From: Zygnema cylindricum
Lineage: Eukaryota; Streptophyta; Zygnematophyceae; Zygnematales; Zygnemataceae
NCBI GenBank assembly: GCA_037447655.1
Contig: JBBHKE010002089.1
Coordinates: 1-64,000, forward strand
Reading direction: 5' to 3'
Length of the DNA: 64,000 bases
Notes under the pieces: model-generated
Told to the model about the DNA's origin: nothing
The model's database searches: none
Seen by the model: the letters and a program-made list of their open reading frames with translations, nothing else
Shown: positions 32,799 through 45,200 of the stretch, in pieces
Layout of the letters: each line of letters starts with the position of its first letter
How positions within the stretch are numbered: the stretch's first letter is position 1
Translations under genes and position numbers: made by a program

Positions 32799-34855
32799 AG
32801 ATAATTCTATGGTGTTTCTCATGTGTAAGGTGGAGATTTTTCGTAGGGAGACTCTCTTGAGGGGGTGGTGAAGTGTCCGCTGCTGGAGGAAGCATGTTGT
32901 CTCCGAAAGGTGGGGAGTTGTCTAGAGGAGGTAAAGGTGGAGGATCCTCCATAAATGGTGAAGGTGGCAAAAGTGAAGGTGGAGGCTGATTTTTTGGTGG
33001 AGAAAGGGAAGGAGATGGAGGGGATAGAGGTGGAGGGGATGGAGGTGGAGGGGAAAAAAGTGGAAGGCTTGGTAATGGGCTTGGCGGTGGAGGGCTTGGC
33101 GGTGGTGGGCTTGGCGGTGGTGGGCTTGGTGGTGGGTTTGGAGGTGGAGGACTTGGCGGTAGTGGGCTTGGCGGTGGAGGACTTGGTGGGGGAGAAGGTG
33201 GAGGCGGTGGTGACTTTGGTGGAGGAGGACATTGAGGTGGTGGAGGTGGAGATTTTGGCGGTGGGGGGGACTTTGGTGGTGGTGGTGGGCTTGGTGGAGG
33301 ACGCGGTGGAGGCTTTGGAGGTGGGGAAGGAGGTGGAGACTTTGGTGGAGGACGATGAGGACGTGGAGGAGGATAAGGAGGAGGACGGGGAGAAGGTGGA
33401 GGTGACTTTGGTGGAGGGGGACTCGGTGGATGAGGTTGTGGAGGTGGACTTGGTGGTGGAGGACTTGGAGGAGGACGTGGATGAGGAGAAGGAGGAGGTG
33501 ACTTTGGTGGAGGTGGACTCGGAGGAGGCGGACGAGGAGGTGGACTTGGTGGTGGAGGACTTGGAGGAGGACGTGGAGGTGGGGGAGGAGGAGGGGAAGG
33601 AGGAGGTGACTTTGGTGGAGGTGGACTTGAAGGAGGAGGGCGTGGAGGAGGACTTGGTGGTGGTGGGCTTGGTGGGCTTGGTGGAGAAAGCGGTGGTGGC
33701 TTTGGAGGTGGGGAAGGAGGTGGTGACTTTGGTGGAGGTCTTGGAGGTGGAGGACTAGGGGGAGGACGTGGGGGGAGGGGAAGGAGGTGGCGACTTTGGT
33801 AGTGGAGGACTTGGTGGCGGAGGTCTAGGTGGAGGACGTGGGGGAGGGGAAGGAGGAGGTGACTCTGGTGGAGGTGGACTTCGAGGAGGACGTGAAGGTG
33901 GACTTGGTGGCGAAGGTGGTAGACTTGGAGGAATTGGTAGAGGAGGGGAAGGAGGTGGTGTTGGAGGAGGTGGGGAAGGAGGTGGACTTGGAGGAGGGGA
34001 AGGAGGTGGCCTTGGAGGGGAAAGAGGTGGACTTGGAGGAAGGGAAGGGGGTGAATTTGGAGGAGGAGAAGGAGGTGGATTTGGAGGGAAAGGAAGTGGA
34101 CTTGGAGGAGGGGAAGGACGTGGACTTGGAGTAGGGGAAGGTGGTGGGCTTGGAGGAGGGGAAGGAGGTGGACTTTGAGAGGAAGGAGGTGGATTTGGAG
34201 GAGGGGACGGAGGTGGCCTTGGAGGAGGGGAAGGAGTTGGGCGTGGAGGAGGGGAAGGAGGTGGACTTGGGGGACTTGGAGGAGGAGACGGAGGGGGTGG
34301 TTTTGGTGGAGGTGGACCTGGAGAGGGGAAAGGAGGTCGACTAGTTGGAGGACTTGAAGGAGGGGAAGGTGGTGGACTTGGTGGGGTTGGAGGAGGGAAA
34401 GGAGGTGGACTTAGTGGACTGGGAGGAGGTGGTGGAGGAGGAGAAGGTGGTGGACTTGCTGGTGGTGGTCCAATCACTGGTGGACTAGTTAGAGGCAAAG
34501 TAGGACTTAATGGTGGACTTGGGAGGGTTAGAGGAGGTGGGGAACTCCCTAAAGGTGGAATTGGTGGACTCCATGGAGACTCTGGAGGAATAGGGACTGA
34601 TGAGTTTGGTGGAGGTGGACTTAGTAGTGGAGGGCGTAGGGGCGGAGGTTTTGGACATGGAGGAGGTGACTTTGGTGGAGGTGGATTTGGTGGGGGGTTC
34701 GGTGGAGGACTTGGTGGGGGCGGAGGTGGTGGCAAAGGAACATTTACCATCATGGGGCTTTTTACAATATACTTGCCATCACTAGATGTCCAATTCCAAG
34801 AACCACAGGTGTGGTCTCCTGGAAAGACGACAAGGAATTTATCATATAAGTCCAC
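32799..34855 (-). CDS. Pro-rich (extensin/pherophorin-like) tail of the subtilase
   Basis: The frame 34855-33755 starts within the subtilase C-terminal fn3 part and passes at residue 42 into PPPPPPPSPPP, with repeated SPPPSPPP, PSPPPNPPP and PKPPPP units. A run of six G at 33770-33775 (plus) has five in the sister repeat at 33840-33844. The extra base ends the frame, but the Pro-rich frame continues to about 32799, closing with FMEDPPPLPPLDNSPPF and a short Lys/His-rich end. Such repeats are typical of hydroxyproline-rich wall glycoproteins. Confidence 0.65.
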
Positions 34856-37107
34856 AACATTATTGAGCTAGAAAACTCTAACGTCAGCATGTTTGGGTAT
34901 GAAAGGTTCTCCTTTCCCTCACTATTATAAGATATTTTTGAAATCGTTTAGCAAAATGACTCTCCAGTGAGTGTAGAATTATTGTAAGTTCAACTCACTT
35001 TCAAGTTTCAAATAACTTCCTAATTATTCACATTGAGCATAAAGCGCAAAAAAAGTGTGTCATTTAGGGTGGGCATCTTTTTAAGAACATGGAGAAATTT
35101 CCATTCTAATATTAGAATATCCAATTTGGATACTCAAAAACCGAATGCCCACAATGCATCACCGTCTAAACCTAAATACCATTCAAAATTTGGTGTGCTA
35201 TTACGCTGAAAAGTTTTTCTCAATTAGCGTCTATATGGTATCGTAGACAAAAAAACATATGATGCACAAAGAAATCCCAATCAATATAAAATACTTCGCA
35301 ACACAAAAAAAAATAAAAGAATTGAATAAAATACTATTGGCAGGTAAGCAACGACTATTTTTATAACGTTGGAAAGGAAAAACTTGATGTTTCAACTTTG
35401 TGCATGACCGATCTCTATGTAAGGTATTTACTCACTTATTTTGTTATTTTATTGTGTAGTTAACACCCACTACGGTGATTTGAAATGACAAAACCTGGTT
35501 TACAGTAGTAAACTGCAAAATAGTAGGGAAGATCGTAACAATGGTACACTGTGTATGTTGAGAATGTTGGCCCTACATTTGTGACAAGTCTAGTCGTAGT
35601 GAATCTTTCTGTAATGAGTCAACTCATCATAAGAGTCGTCGTGTTGTAGTCAAATGCTTTAAAGCTTACTAAAGGAGGGCAATAGCAGCGCGTATAACAA
35701 TAAGCTGTAGTATTATAGTACCCATAGGCAAATAAGTATAGAGCATAATAACAACGTCCAGCGTCATAGATTATTCCAGGATTTGCGACCGTGTTTGGTT
35801 GAATAAAACCAACACCATAGTCATTGGGGTTTCCCGCACTCAACGGATTAGCTGCACAAGTATGGAAGATCATTTACAGTGTAGTGAGTAAAAATCACCT
35901 TCCGTTTGTGGAAAAAACCCTTCCGTTTCCAGTTCCATATTACGATTTAACTTCCTTACAATTTTGCAACCATAAATATTAGTCAATCCTGTCGGCTTGT
36001 AATTCCTCATCTTTACCAGTTTGCCCTTACCTGTAGTTGTCATTGCTGAATATATTGCTGCTGGGGACCAAGTCGGACACAAATCTTTTAACAACAGAGC
36101 AACTCCCGCTCCGTGAGGAGCGGCCATGGATTTCCTTACCGTGTAATTCCACTGGTCCATCCGGGGATCCTCTTCCGGCGTGAGGTCAGTGGCAACTCTG
36201 AAATGCGAATGTGTGGACAATATGAAATAGCTTGGGGCAACAACATCTAGTTGTAGAAGAAAAAGAGGAAAGGGCAAGACCAACCACTTAATTTTCAGCG
36301 ATTCGACGACATTATCTTGTGCCTGTCACTCTTTTCGATGTTTGACATAGGGAATGTTATTGACTCGGTACTGTGCATGATATCAAGTCATTTTAAACAT
36401 AAAATGATATTATAAAAAGCTAGCTATGCTAAAAGATATGCATAGCTTGATAAATCATCAGATCTAATATCAATGACACAAAATTCCATTCGAGTCTTTT
36501 TCACAAACCTTCATAATGTCAACGTTGATATTTGGGCCCCTCGACGAGAAAGTTGCACTGGATGGCACTCCGAGTGGTGGGCTTCTTGTTGTCACATACA
36601 ATTAGGAGATGTAAGATGTCGGATTCATGCTTGATGGAAAGATTTAATCATTTAGAACCTTATTCATACTATTAACAAGTATAGAAGGAACCTCTTGTTA
36701 TCCCGATTTTTCTCCAAAATAAGACCAACTTAAGCCTTTTAGTAACCTAGTTCAATTGTGGTTGAAGAACATAAAACAACATGAACAAAACAATGCACCA
36801 AGAAAATGGCTTCACAAGGCAACAAAAGATCAAATTATAGAACCGAATGATCTCATAGCAAAAAATTACTAAAGTTGTAAAGTTGATGTACGTTAAAATT
36901 GCCGCCCCTGCTACATTATCGCCATGGATTGTAGGAAGCACGTGGTATTATTCGATCTGTGGTATCTGTCTAACAAAATACCGCAATATGAGTCAAGCTG
37001 CCCTAGCCTTTATGGCCACGTAGCCTTCGCGGTGAGTGAGGCCAAACACCAAGTCACACATAATAATCTTCCCACTCAATGGAAGGGTCTAGTGTTTCGC
37101 GGTTGCA
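32799..37107 (-). pseudogene. subtilase (S8) with long Pro-rich C-terminal tail, broken
   Basis: Read on the minus strand in order: CNRETLDPSI (37107 down), then after a frameshift near 37075 SGKIIMCDL (PA-domain pattern) and VAGAAILTYIN to about 36875. Next PSSATFSSRGPN near 36580-36517, DVVAPSYFILS and SMAAPHGAGVALLLK (Ser-containing catalytic region; usual GTSMAAP is here RKSMAAP) to about 36000, NDYGVGFIQPNTVANPGIIYDA, RLVTNVGPTFSTYTV (fn3 domain), a probable intron (about 35468 to 34875), and FLVVFPGDHTCGSWNW. This leads in frame into about 680 residues of SPPP-rich sequence ending near 32799. Stops: TGA 36993-36995, TAA 36948-36950, TGA 35619-35621. The Asp/His part of the protease is not found upstream; element G lies at 37376. 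Normally such proteases are secreted to the cell wall. Confidence 0.8.
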
Positions 37108-37375
37108 ACATTAGAAAAAAAGGTGTATGAACACTACTTGAATAAGTACCGAGATTCGTTACCTTCTCATTTCATTTTATTTATTTACAATTTTCCACCT
37201 TTTAGCTGCAAACTTCAAGATGACTAAGCTTCATCTATACAAGCTCCAAGGGAAATTGTCAACCATGAAATGGGAATTTCATCTCCAACCAAATATCATA
37301 AAGAACTAATGGAGCTAAAGAAAAACGAAAAGTGTATCCAAATAATCACCAATTCAACTACGTACTCTAACTCTC
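37108..37375. other. upstream side of the subtilase pseudogene
   Basis: The 5' exons expected here (PA domain start, catalytic Asp and His) are not recognisable. Element G is inserted at 37376. Confidence 0.4.
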
Positions 37376-38281
37376 AGACCTCCATAGGTCCTCAGTGGAG
37401 GCATCTCACACGAAACCTCTAGGAAAACCCTGATCCCTTTGTTTTTCAACAAGAATAAATGCCACTCTGAAAGAAATAAACTCTACCCACGTTCACCCAA
37501 GTCAAGGCAAGACTCCCTTGAGTCTATAGCAAAAAAAATCTCTGAATATCCACCCTTGAGTAGTAAGTTATGAAGGGTCAAAGTTGACCTTTTGAAGAAA
37601 AGCTCTCTAAGAGAGAGGGTCCAATCTATCAAATTTTTCTAAGTCCTATCTCTCTCTAAAACTCTATGTTCTAAGTACGGCACCAATCATAATGGTGTAC
37701 CGTACATAAAGGTACAGACGCCGGTGTAATTTCTATATGGCCATGGTACAACATGGCGAGCAAGTAGACACATGCCATTTTTAGATTCGTTCCTGTAAAC
37801 TCGGAGATGCCGTAATCCAATGTGATTATGCCATGTGGCAATTGATATGACGTCAACTGCAAACCACCGAAAACCTATTCCGCGACCTTAGCATGCTTCG
37901 TGGCTGTCCGATTAACCGGGATTATAATCGTGGCCGTCATAAATACTTGCTCATAATTTGTTTCGTCTTCGAAACAAAATGCGAGGTATCCGTTTTGGAT
38001 GTTCTATACGCCGTACATTACAAACTGTATCTATGTCTAGCTATCCCGTTAAATGAAATATCCTACGTGTTAACATTTAAATAGCTATCAAAACTTATAA
38101 TCTCTAACCTTGATCGTAGACTAATTTGCTAAGGCTACCGGTTTTGACGGACGGCAGGTACCAGGTTCAAATCCTGAGTCCGACAAGTTCTATTTAGCTA
38201 AAATCTACCAACCTAATGTCTGTCCCCGTCGGGATAGCATAGGCGGCTATGGCTCTATCTCCCTCTCCAACAATCAGTGAC
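37376..38281 (-). repeat. G 3' LTR (outer end deleted)
   Basis: It matches 47551-48480. Palindrome 37956-37979 and tRNA-like fold 38146-38184 (plus). Its outer start is missing because of the deletion that joins RT codons to the LTR. Confidence 0.8.
38146..38184 (+). other. tRNA-like fold in G LTR
   Basis: GACGGAC, 8 bases, CCAGG, loop TTCAAAT, CCTGA, GTCCGAC, then AAG. It has the canonical tRNA T-loop TTCAAAT. Outer stem 6 of 7 pairs, inner 4 of 5. A D-arm-like stretch GCTAAGGCTACCGG lies just upstream. The counterpart in the 5' LTR is 48343-48381. Confidence 0.55.
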
Positions 38282-38283
38282 TG

Positions 38284-41267
38284 ACATCATCGAGCTTCTT
38301 ATTCTATTGCCGTGGTGTCTGTTTCAGCTCATACAAAGATTTCATCGATCGGCTTACCTTGCTTTCCTCCCTATGCTCCACAAATCCTTCGGGCTGTCGC
38401 TTAAAAATTTCCTCTTCCAGCTCTCCATGTAGGAAAGCCGTCTTGATGTCCATTTGATGCACTTCTATGTCTTCTGCTCCCGCCAAATTGAGAAGTATTC
38501 GAACCAAAGGAAACTTGATGACAGGAGCAAAAGTCTCCTCGTAGTCAATTCTCTCTTTTTGGGTAAATCCCTTCGCCAATAACCAAGCATTCTAGCACTC
38601 AATGGTGATATCCGGGTTGAGTTTCAGCTTAAATACCCACTTACACCCAATTGGCTTCCTGTCAGGTGGACAATCCACCAATTCCCATGTATCGGCCGCC
38701 ATAGTTGAGACCATCTCCTCATTAATGGTTGTCTTTCACTGGTTTCTCTTAGGACAAGTCATTGCCTCATTATAAGTTTGAGGTTTATCGGGGTGAGACA
38801 GTTTGGTTACCTTATTTTTAACTTGTCTCTCTTGCAGTCTTTTGCTACTTCTTCTTCCTCCCTCAAACTCGGTTGCCGGTATAGATGGCTCTCTTAGATT
38901 CTTTCGAACAGTTTCTACTTCTCCCCTATCCTTTGATTATGGGTCAATTTCCACCACGTCTTCTGCTTCGGTTGGAGCTAATACTAGGGGTTCCACATTT
39001 AAGTCCTTCTTGATCTGATCTGTACCTGCAAGATCATCATCTTCGTGAAATCCTAGATAATTAGGAAGCTCAAAGTCATCAAAGTTTTATGACTCAAATC
39101 TGGTTCTGAATGTCTTTGTATGCTTTAAAGGATCTATGGATTTTCCTTCATCCATAACCACTAGATGCTTCACTAGGATATTAACCTCTCTTTTGAGAAC
39201 ATAGACTCTATATCCTTTTACATCTTCATCATATCCTAGTAGATATCGTGGTTTTCCTTTTGGGTCTAACTTCTAGTTTGACCGATCCTTGTCTAAACTG
39301 AATACTTGACTACCGAAGACCTTTAAGTGTGAAACATCTGGTTTTCGGCCTGTCCATCTCTCATAGGGTGTTTGGCCTTTTATTGTTGAAGTAAGAACTT
39401 TAATCTTGAGATAGTTTGCATAGTTCATTGCTTTGGCGCAAAACTTCTTTCCTATCTTCTTATCTGACAACATACTCCTAGCACTGTCACTCAGTGTTCT
39501 ATTTAATCTTTCAGCTACACCATTCTGCTCAGGATTTTCAGGAACTGTCTTTTGGAGTTGCACTCCATCTTCTCTCATAAAATCCTCAAACTGGTTAGAG
39601 GTATACTCTCCATCATTGTTACTCCTTACTCTCTTGATTGAGGTTTCATGGAGTTTTTCACTCCATGCTTTATATTGTTTAAAACATTCATGAGCCTCTG
39701 ACTTATTTTTCAGAAATATACCCTAGAATACCGAGACCAATCATCGGTGATAGTCATCATAAATCTCTTCCCCCCGCGTGATGGCACTTTAGCTGGTCCC
39801 CAAATATTTGTGTGTACTTAATCTGAAATTTTTTCTCCCATATAGCTGGTTGTTTTGGGAAAGGGTAATCTGTGTGCTTTACCTTGAGCACATCCACTAC
39901 AATCACTTATATTATCACTCTCACTGAACTGAATCCCTTCCACCACTCCCATTTTTTTCATATCTTTTACCTTATCTAGATTCACATGCCCAAGCCTCTT
40001 ATGCCACATTATAATATCATGAACTCTAACATAATAAAGTTTCTTTGTTTCATTACTTAAAATCAGCCTAAACATCCCTTGGCTACCTTTTTCAGCAGTG
40101 AAATAAACTTCCTCCTCAAAACTAGCAGCAAAGACTCCTTCCTTAGTGCTAGTATCAAAACCCTTATCATCTAATACATATTTAGAGATGAGGTTTTTGT
40201 TCAGCTCCGGAATAAACAATACATCGGAGAATGTAACTATGGATGTCTTTCCTTCTACTAACATTTTTAGATCTACCGATCCTACAAGAGAAGTAGTGAC
40301 AATCCTCCCATCCTCATACTCTATCTCTACGGTGGGAATCTTTCTTATCTTAGTGAACTGGTGTTTATCATTACTCATGTGCATAGATGCACCTGAATCT
40401 AAAATCCAGCCAGCTTCACCTTCCTATTCTCCGAAAGCACTTTTTTGCTTTCGTGGAATTTCGACCTCGTTTTTCGCTTCCAACTCCTCATCCAATAGGA
40501 GTTCATCGTCCTCGTTCTCGGATTCAGCCTCATGTACCTGTGTTCAAGGGCTTTTTTCTTTCCTCTCGGGGGTCCACCGGTCTGCCCCTGTTTTAATCGT
40601 AACTAGGTTTCCTTAGTGCACTGTGCCATATAGTGCCCTGGTTTCTATCAAAAATGGCACAAACCCTTGGGAGTCTTTGGTCCGAACTCCTCGGTCTGAT
40701 TTTTCTGTCCCTCCCGTCGATAAATTCTGACCGGTTTCCTAGAATCATTGTTCCTCCAATCGGTCCGAGCTGCCAAGGCTTGTCCACTCTTTCCTCCCCT
40801 TCGGATCTCAATCATTTTTCTTCGAACGAGAGTCATCCCTACCACTGAATTCCAAATCCACCTTGAGTCCGGCAAGTCCTACACACAGTTGACTATGTTG
40901 TCGAATTCATGTGGTAACTCCATGAGTAAAAAGTTAGCCTTCATCTTTTCAGATTCAACCTGTCTAGCACTCTCTAGCTCCATGAAAAGTATTGCAAGCT
41001 CATTACAAAAATCCAATATCTTCCCCCCCTTGAATACATATGCGTCTATTTTCTGATCAACCAACTGATGTTGCTGGATCGTACCATTCGGTACATCTCT
41101 ATGGGAGCCACCCAAAGATCGGATGCCCTCTCTACCAGCAAATGAGGAGATGGAAGCCCTAGTGTAAGATGGCGGAGGATGAAGTGCTTAGCACCCACAT
41201 TGTTGTAGTCCCAAGTATTGATATCATTCTCCTCGTTCCTCTGAATAGGTGACATAAATGTCGAGCC
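38284..41267 (-). pseudogene. G gag to RT segment (broken)
   Basis: Minus strand from the F insertion leftward: STFMSPIQRNEEN, capsid core, a frameshifted zinc knuckle near 40620-40670, protease region (the first Asp-Ser-Gly lies near 40400, and MHMSNDKHQF has Ser in place of Cys), integrase WHKRLGHVN and CSGCAQGKAHRLPFP, NGVAERLNRTL, RT VHQMDIKTAFLHGELEEE and LYELKQTPRQ. The RT stops before the YVDD box: the DNA after NKKLDD is LTR. Many stops and frameshifts. Confidence 0.85.
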
Positions 41268-42177
41268 TGTTATATTTGGAAGGCTTTAAGTCTCAGCAAA
41301 TTTATATGACAGCGGGAAAATAAATCTATAGGGACACCCGTCGTCACTTGTAGCACAGTGCAAGTTTTTTGAATGATATTGACACCAACATTTGAACGAT
41401 GCAGCTGCGACGCAGGTGGAACAAGCGCAGCTGCGAATATTTTTGATATGGTCCGTACGGACGAACGTAGCCTGCGACACAACGAGACATACGCAAGTGC
41501 GGATATTTTGGTACAGGAAAACGAAGTTGCTATGCAACAAGACAAACGCAGCTGCGGCTATTTTTGGTATGGGACAACGCAACTTTTATGAAGCTGCGGA
41601 TATTTGAATGTGATCAGGAATTGGACTACGCTGCTACAGTTGATATGAATCAAGTCAACGGACGAGATTCACAAGGGAATAAATAAGTTACTTGATGATA
41701 GATGTTATGCAACAGCCGGATGAACGTACCCAAACAATTGTCACTAAGCCAGGCGACAAGTATTTGAACAAGTCACCTGTACAAGATTCTAAGTAATATT
41801 GCTTGTCCATTGATAGATTAGTTTTAGAGTGATTAGAAGCACTTAGACCTTAGTGGCAGTGAAGTTCTTTTGGACGTATCTTTTAGGAACACTTTTATCC
41901 GCGATACAACGTTACGTAGTAGGAAAACTGAGTGAAGAGTATATGACTTAGGACGTCGAACATTTTATGTATCCAGACTTCCAGATTGTGTAATCTGCTA
42001 ACTCTTTTTGGGAAACTTCTGAGTTGTATATCTTGATGTATGTTGGATCAATTGTGCTGAAACTTTGTCAGTTGTCAAACTTTGTGATACACTATACTAT
42101 GGTATAGCTTGAAGTTGTTTGGACCATTGTGTCAACTTTATTGAGCTGTAGAATGTAGCAGCTGGATAGGATTCTTG
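41268..42177 (+). repeat. F left LTR
   Basis: TGTTATATTTGGAAGGC... to GGATTC before TTGGTAA. Contains three or four copies of a module GCAGCTGCG followed by TATTTTTGGTATGG, and the 12-bp palindrome GTCCGTACGGAC near 41452. The exact right end is uncertain by a few bases. Confidence 0.75.
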
Positions 42178-42207
42178 GTAAAAATTGGCTCTGTCACGGA
42201 TAAAAAT

Positions 42208-45200
42208 GAAAAAGGGGATCGATATCTGGAAATTTCTCAAGGATGATATTGAAAAGGCTAATGTTCATGAAGAACTATTTTTGGCTGGACGAATTTCGGA
42301 CTTCAAATACACGAGTGGCGCAATGGCAGAATATTGTAACAAATTTTGAATACTAATAGATTCTCATGCTTGAGCAAGTGGATCTTTTCCTTAGTTTCAG
42401 TAAGCTGCTTTGCTAATAAGAGGTCTTACTACCGCTATGAAAGCAGCGTCTGATAGGCTGAAACAGAAAGATAAAGCTAGCTGGACACTACAATTAGCTA
42501 TCAATTTAATGTTAGAAAAGGACGCATATTCTAAAATTCTTCATGGTGAAAAACAAGTAGAGGCATTTAGCAAAGAATTTGGCAAAAGACCTCAGTTTAA
42601 TCAAGAGAGAAATTAGTTTAATCAAAATCAAAATCAGTTTAGACAGTTTAATAAAAAAAAAAAAACAATCATTCAATGCTTGTTTTTATTGTAATGAAAA
42701 AGGTCATGGATATAAATTCTGTCCTAAGCATAGGAAAGCTAATGTAACTGGTCTATACAAGCCTGGAAGGCAGCAGAGCCAATTTCATCAAGGCTTCATG
42801 GGATCTTCACAACGAGGAAATGCACTCTTCTCGGCGTCTTCATCTCATCAGGACGAGTCTCTTTCACTCTCTAACAAGGAGGATGATGATCTATTTGCTA
42901 TGGCGGCAACAATGGAGGGCACGAAAGACAATGGACGGATAATAGACACGGGAGCGTCGGCCCACATGTGTTGAAAAAAGGCAGTTTTCAAAAATTTAAA
43001 ATCAACACCGGAGAAAAATATCTACTATGCATGTGGAATGAGTGTACAAACGCGTGTTGTAGGTGATGTCTCCTTGCTAGTTGATGTAGAAGGCAGGACA
43101 TTTGAGAGAACTCTTCATAATGTTCTCTATGTACCAGATTTTAAGAAAATTTTGTTTTCAACTTCTTTGGTATAAAGTAAAAGGTTTGGGGTCAATCTGA
43201 AACATGCCAGATAGGTTGTTAGCAAAAATGGAAAAATTGCAGTTACAAGAAGTAGAGATGCCAGCAAAATGTATTGAATGGATATGCCCAATAATAAAGA
43301 GCTTGATGTTTTGTATTCCTGTGTGATGTTTTGTATTCGGGTGCATTATCCTCAGATGAGCTGTGGCATAAATGATAAGGCCATGTGAACTATGAAAATA
43401 TAAAAAAGATGGTCAATGCTGGTAAAATAGAAGGAGTCACTCGGTCAAATCAATCACCTAAAACGTGTGATGGTTGTGCATTAGGAAAAATACACAGATT
43501 ACCGTTTCCTCAAGAGTCTGAACATAAATCTACTAAACTTTTGCAACTCATTCATTCTGATGTTTTCGGCCTTGCAGAGGTACCATCTGCAAGGGGGATG
43601 AAATACATGGTAACGTTTACAGATGATTTTTTGAGGTTTACTAAATTCTACTTTATGAAGGAAAAGAGTGAGGTCTTCACTCATTTTCAACACTACAAAG
43701 CGTGGGCGGAGAAACTACACGGTTTGACAATTATGGAGCTCAGATCAAACAATGGCGAGGAATATACGTCAAAAGAGTTTGAAAACTTCTTACTCAAGGA
43801 AAGTATCAGTCACAAACTAACTGTTCCATACTCTCCGAAACCAATGGGGACTCTGAAAGAGTAAATAGAGCTATCACAAAAAGCTTTAGGTCCATACTTG
43901 GGGATAACGACGTGGATACAAAATTCTGAGCTGAAGCATTAAATTGTTAGGTTTATATCAAAAATAGGATAGGTTCAAGATCAGTAAACACCACTCCTTA
44001 CGAGATTTGGACGCGTAGAAAATCGGATGTCAGTCATTTCAAAGTCTTTGGAAGTAAATGCTTTATTTTGGATACGTCTAATGATAAATGGAATATGGAA
44101 CTTAGAGGATTGTCGGGCATTTTGTTAGGATATGATGATCACTTTAAAGGTTATACAGTCTTTGTTTTTGAGAGGCAGAAAATTATTGTAGCAAGAACAT
44201 CGTTGTAAAAGATGAACTAGACTCGATTGACCTATTTAAAATGACAGAGCAGTAAAAGCAACAAAAAGTACAAGAATATGTCATCTTAGATAGCATCCAT
44301 AATATTGTCCCACAGATGCAAAATTCACCACTGGTAACACAAGAGTCAGAACATAATCGGGTTCCCCAACAAGGTCATTTCGAAGCGGACCATCAGCATT
44401 CACTGCCTACAGATCGGAACCAGCGCAACAAGCGCAATGCACGGGATGCAAAAATCTCAACCTCAGAATTTCCGCAGGGAAGAAGATCTAGTAGCCGCCT
44501 GCAAGCAAGTTCTCACTTCGTCTACTCGGCAGCCTCAAGGGAGCCTCTGACCATCCAAGAAGCCTTCTCATCACCGGAGCGGAATCATTGGATCGAGGAG
44601 GCAAACGATGAAATGAAGTCAATCATAGAGGCTCAAACATGGGACCTTGAGGACCTTCTTCCGGATAGAAAATTGATCAGCAGCAAATAGGTATTCAAGG
44701 TGAAGTTAAATCTTGATAATGCCATTGAACGATATAAGGCTAGGCTTGTGGCAAAGGGGTATAATCAAAATGAACAAATTGATTTTTTGAAGAAACCTTT
44801 TCACCTGTTGTATGATTTCCGACAGTAAGGATTTTGCTATCTCTAGCTGCTATTGAAGATATGGAAATACATCATATGGATTTAAAGATGGCCTTTTTGC
44901 AAGGAGAACTAAAAAAGACCATTTACATGCAGCAGCTTGAATCGTATGCACAACCAGGAAAAGAGCACTAAGTATGCAGACTGCTAAAATCTTTGTACGA
45001 CCTAAAACAGGCCCTTGGGCAATGGAATCTAAAACTTGAGGAATTCTTAACTAGCCTAGGATTTAAAAGGATAAGTTGTGATCATTCTCTCTATGTTTTA
45101 AAAGGTGAGGATGGAATAGCGTACATAGCGGTATACGTAGATGATTTACTATTAGTTAGCAAATTAATGGTTGAAATTAACAAGATTAAAATTGCTTTAA

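Noticed and set aside
32955-34357. Plus-strand Val/Glu-rich and Gly-rich ORFs (up to 267 aa)
   Set aside because: They are the complement of the Pro-rich tail of the subtilase; composition is explained entirely by the SPPP coding on the other strand.
36924-37130. Plus ORF beginning MDCRKHVVLF
   Set aside because: Antisense of the subtilase PA region.
38146-38184. tRNA gene
   Set aside because: Only acceptor and T-arm pairing is present; no anticodon arm or full cloverleaf, and the same sequence recurs at one place in LTRs.
41395-41600. CRISPR-like array from spaced GCAGCTGCG repeats
   Set aside because: Repeats are short and degenerate, spacers are also similar, and the context is a plant LTR.
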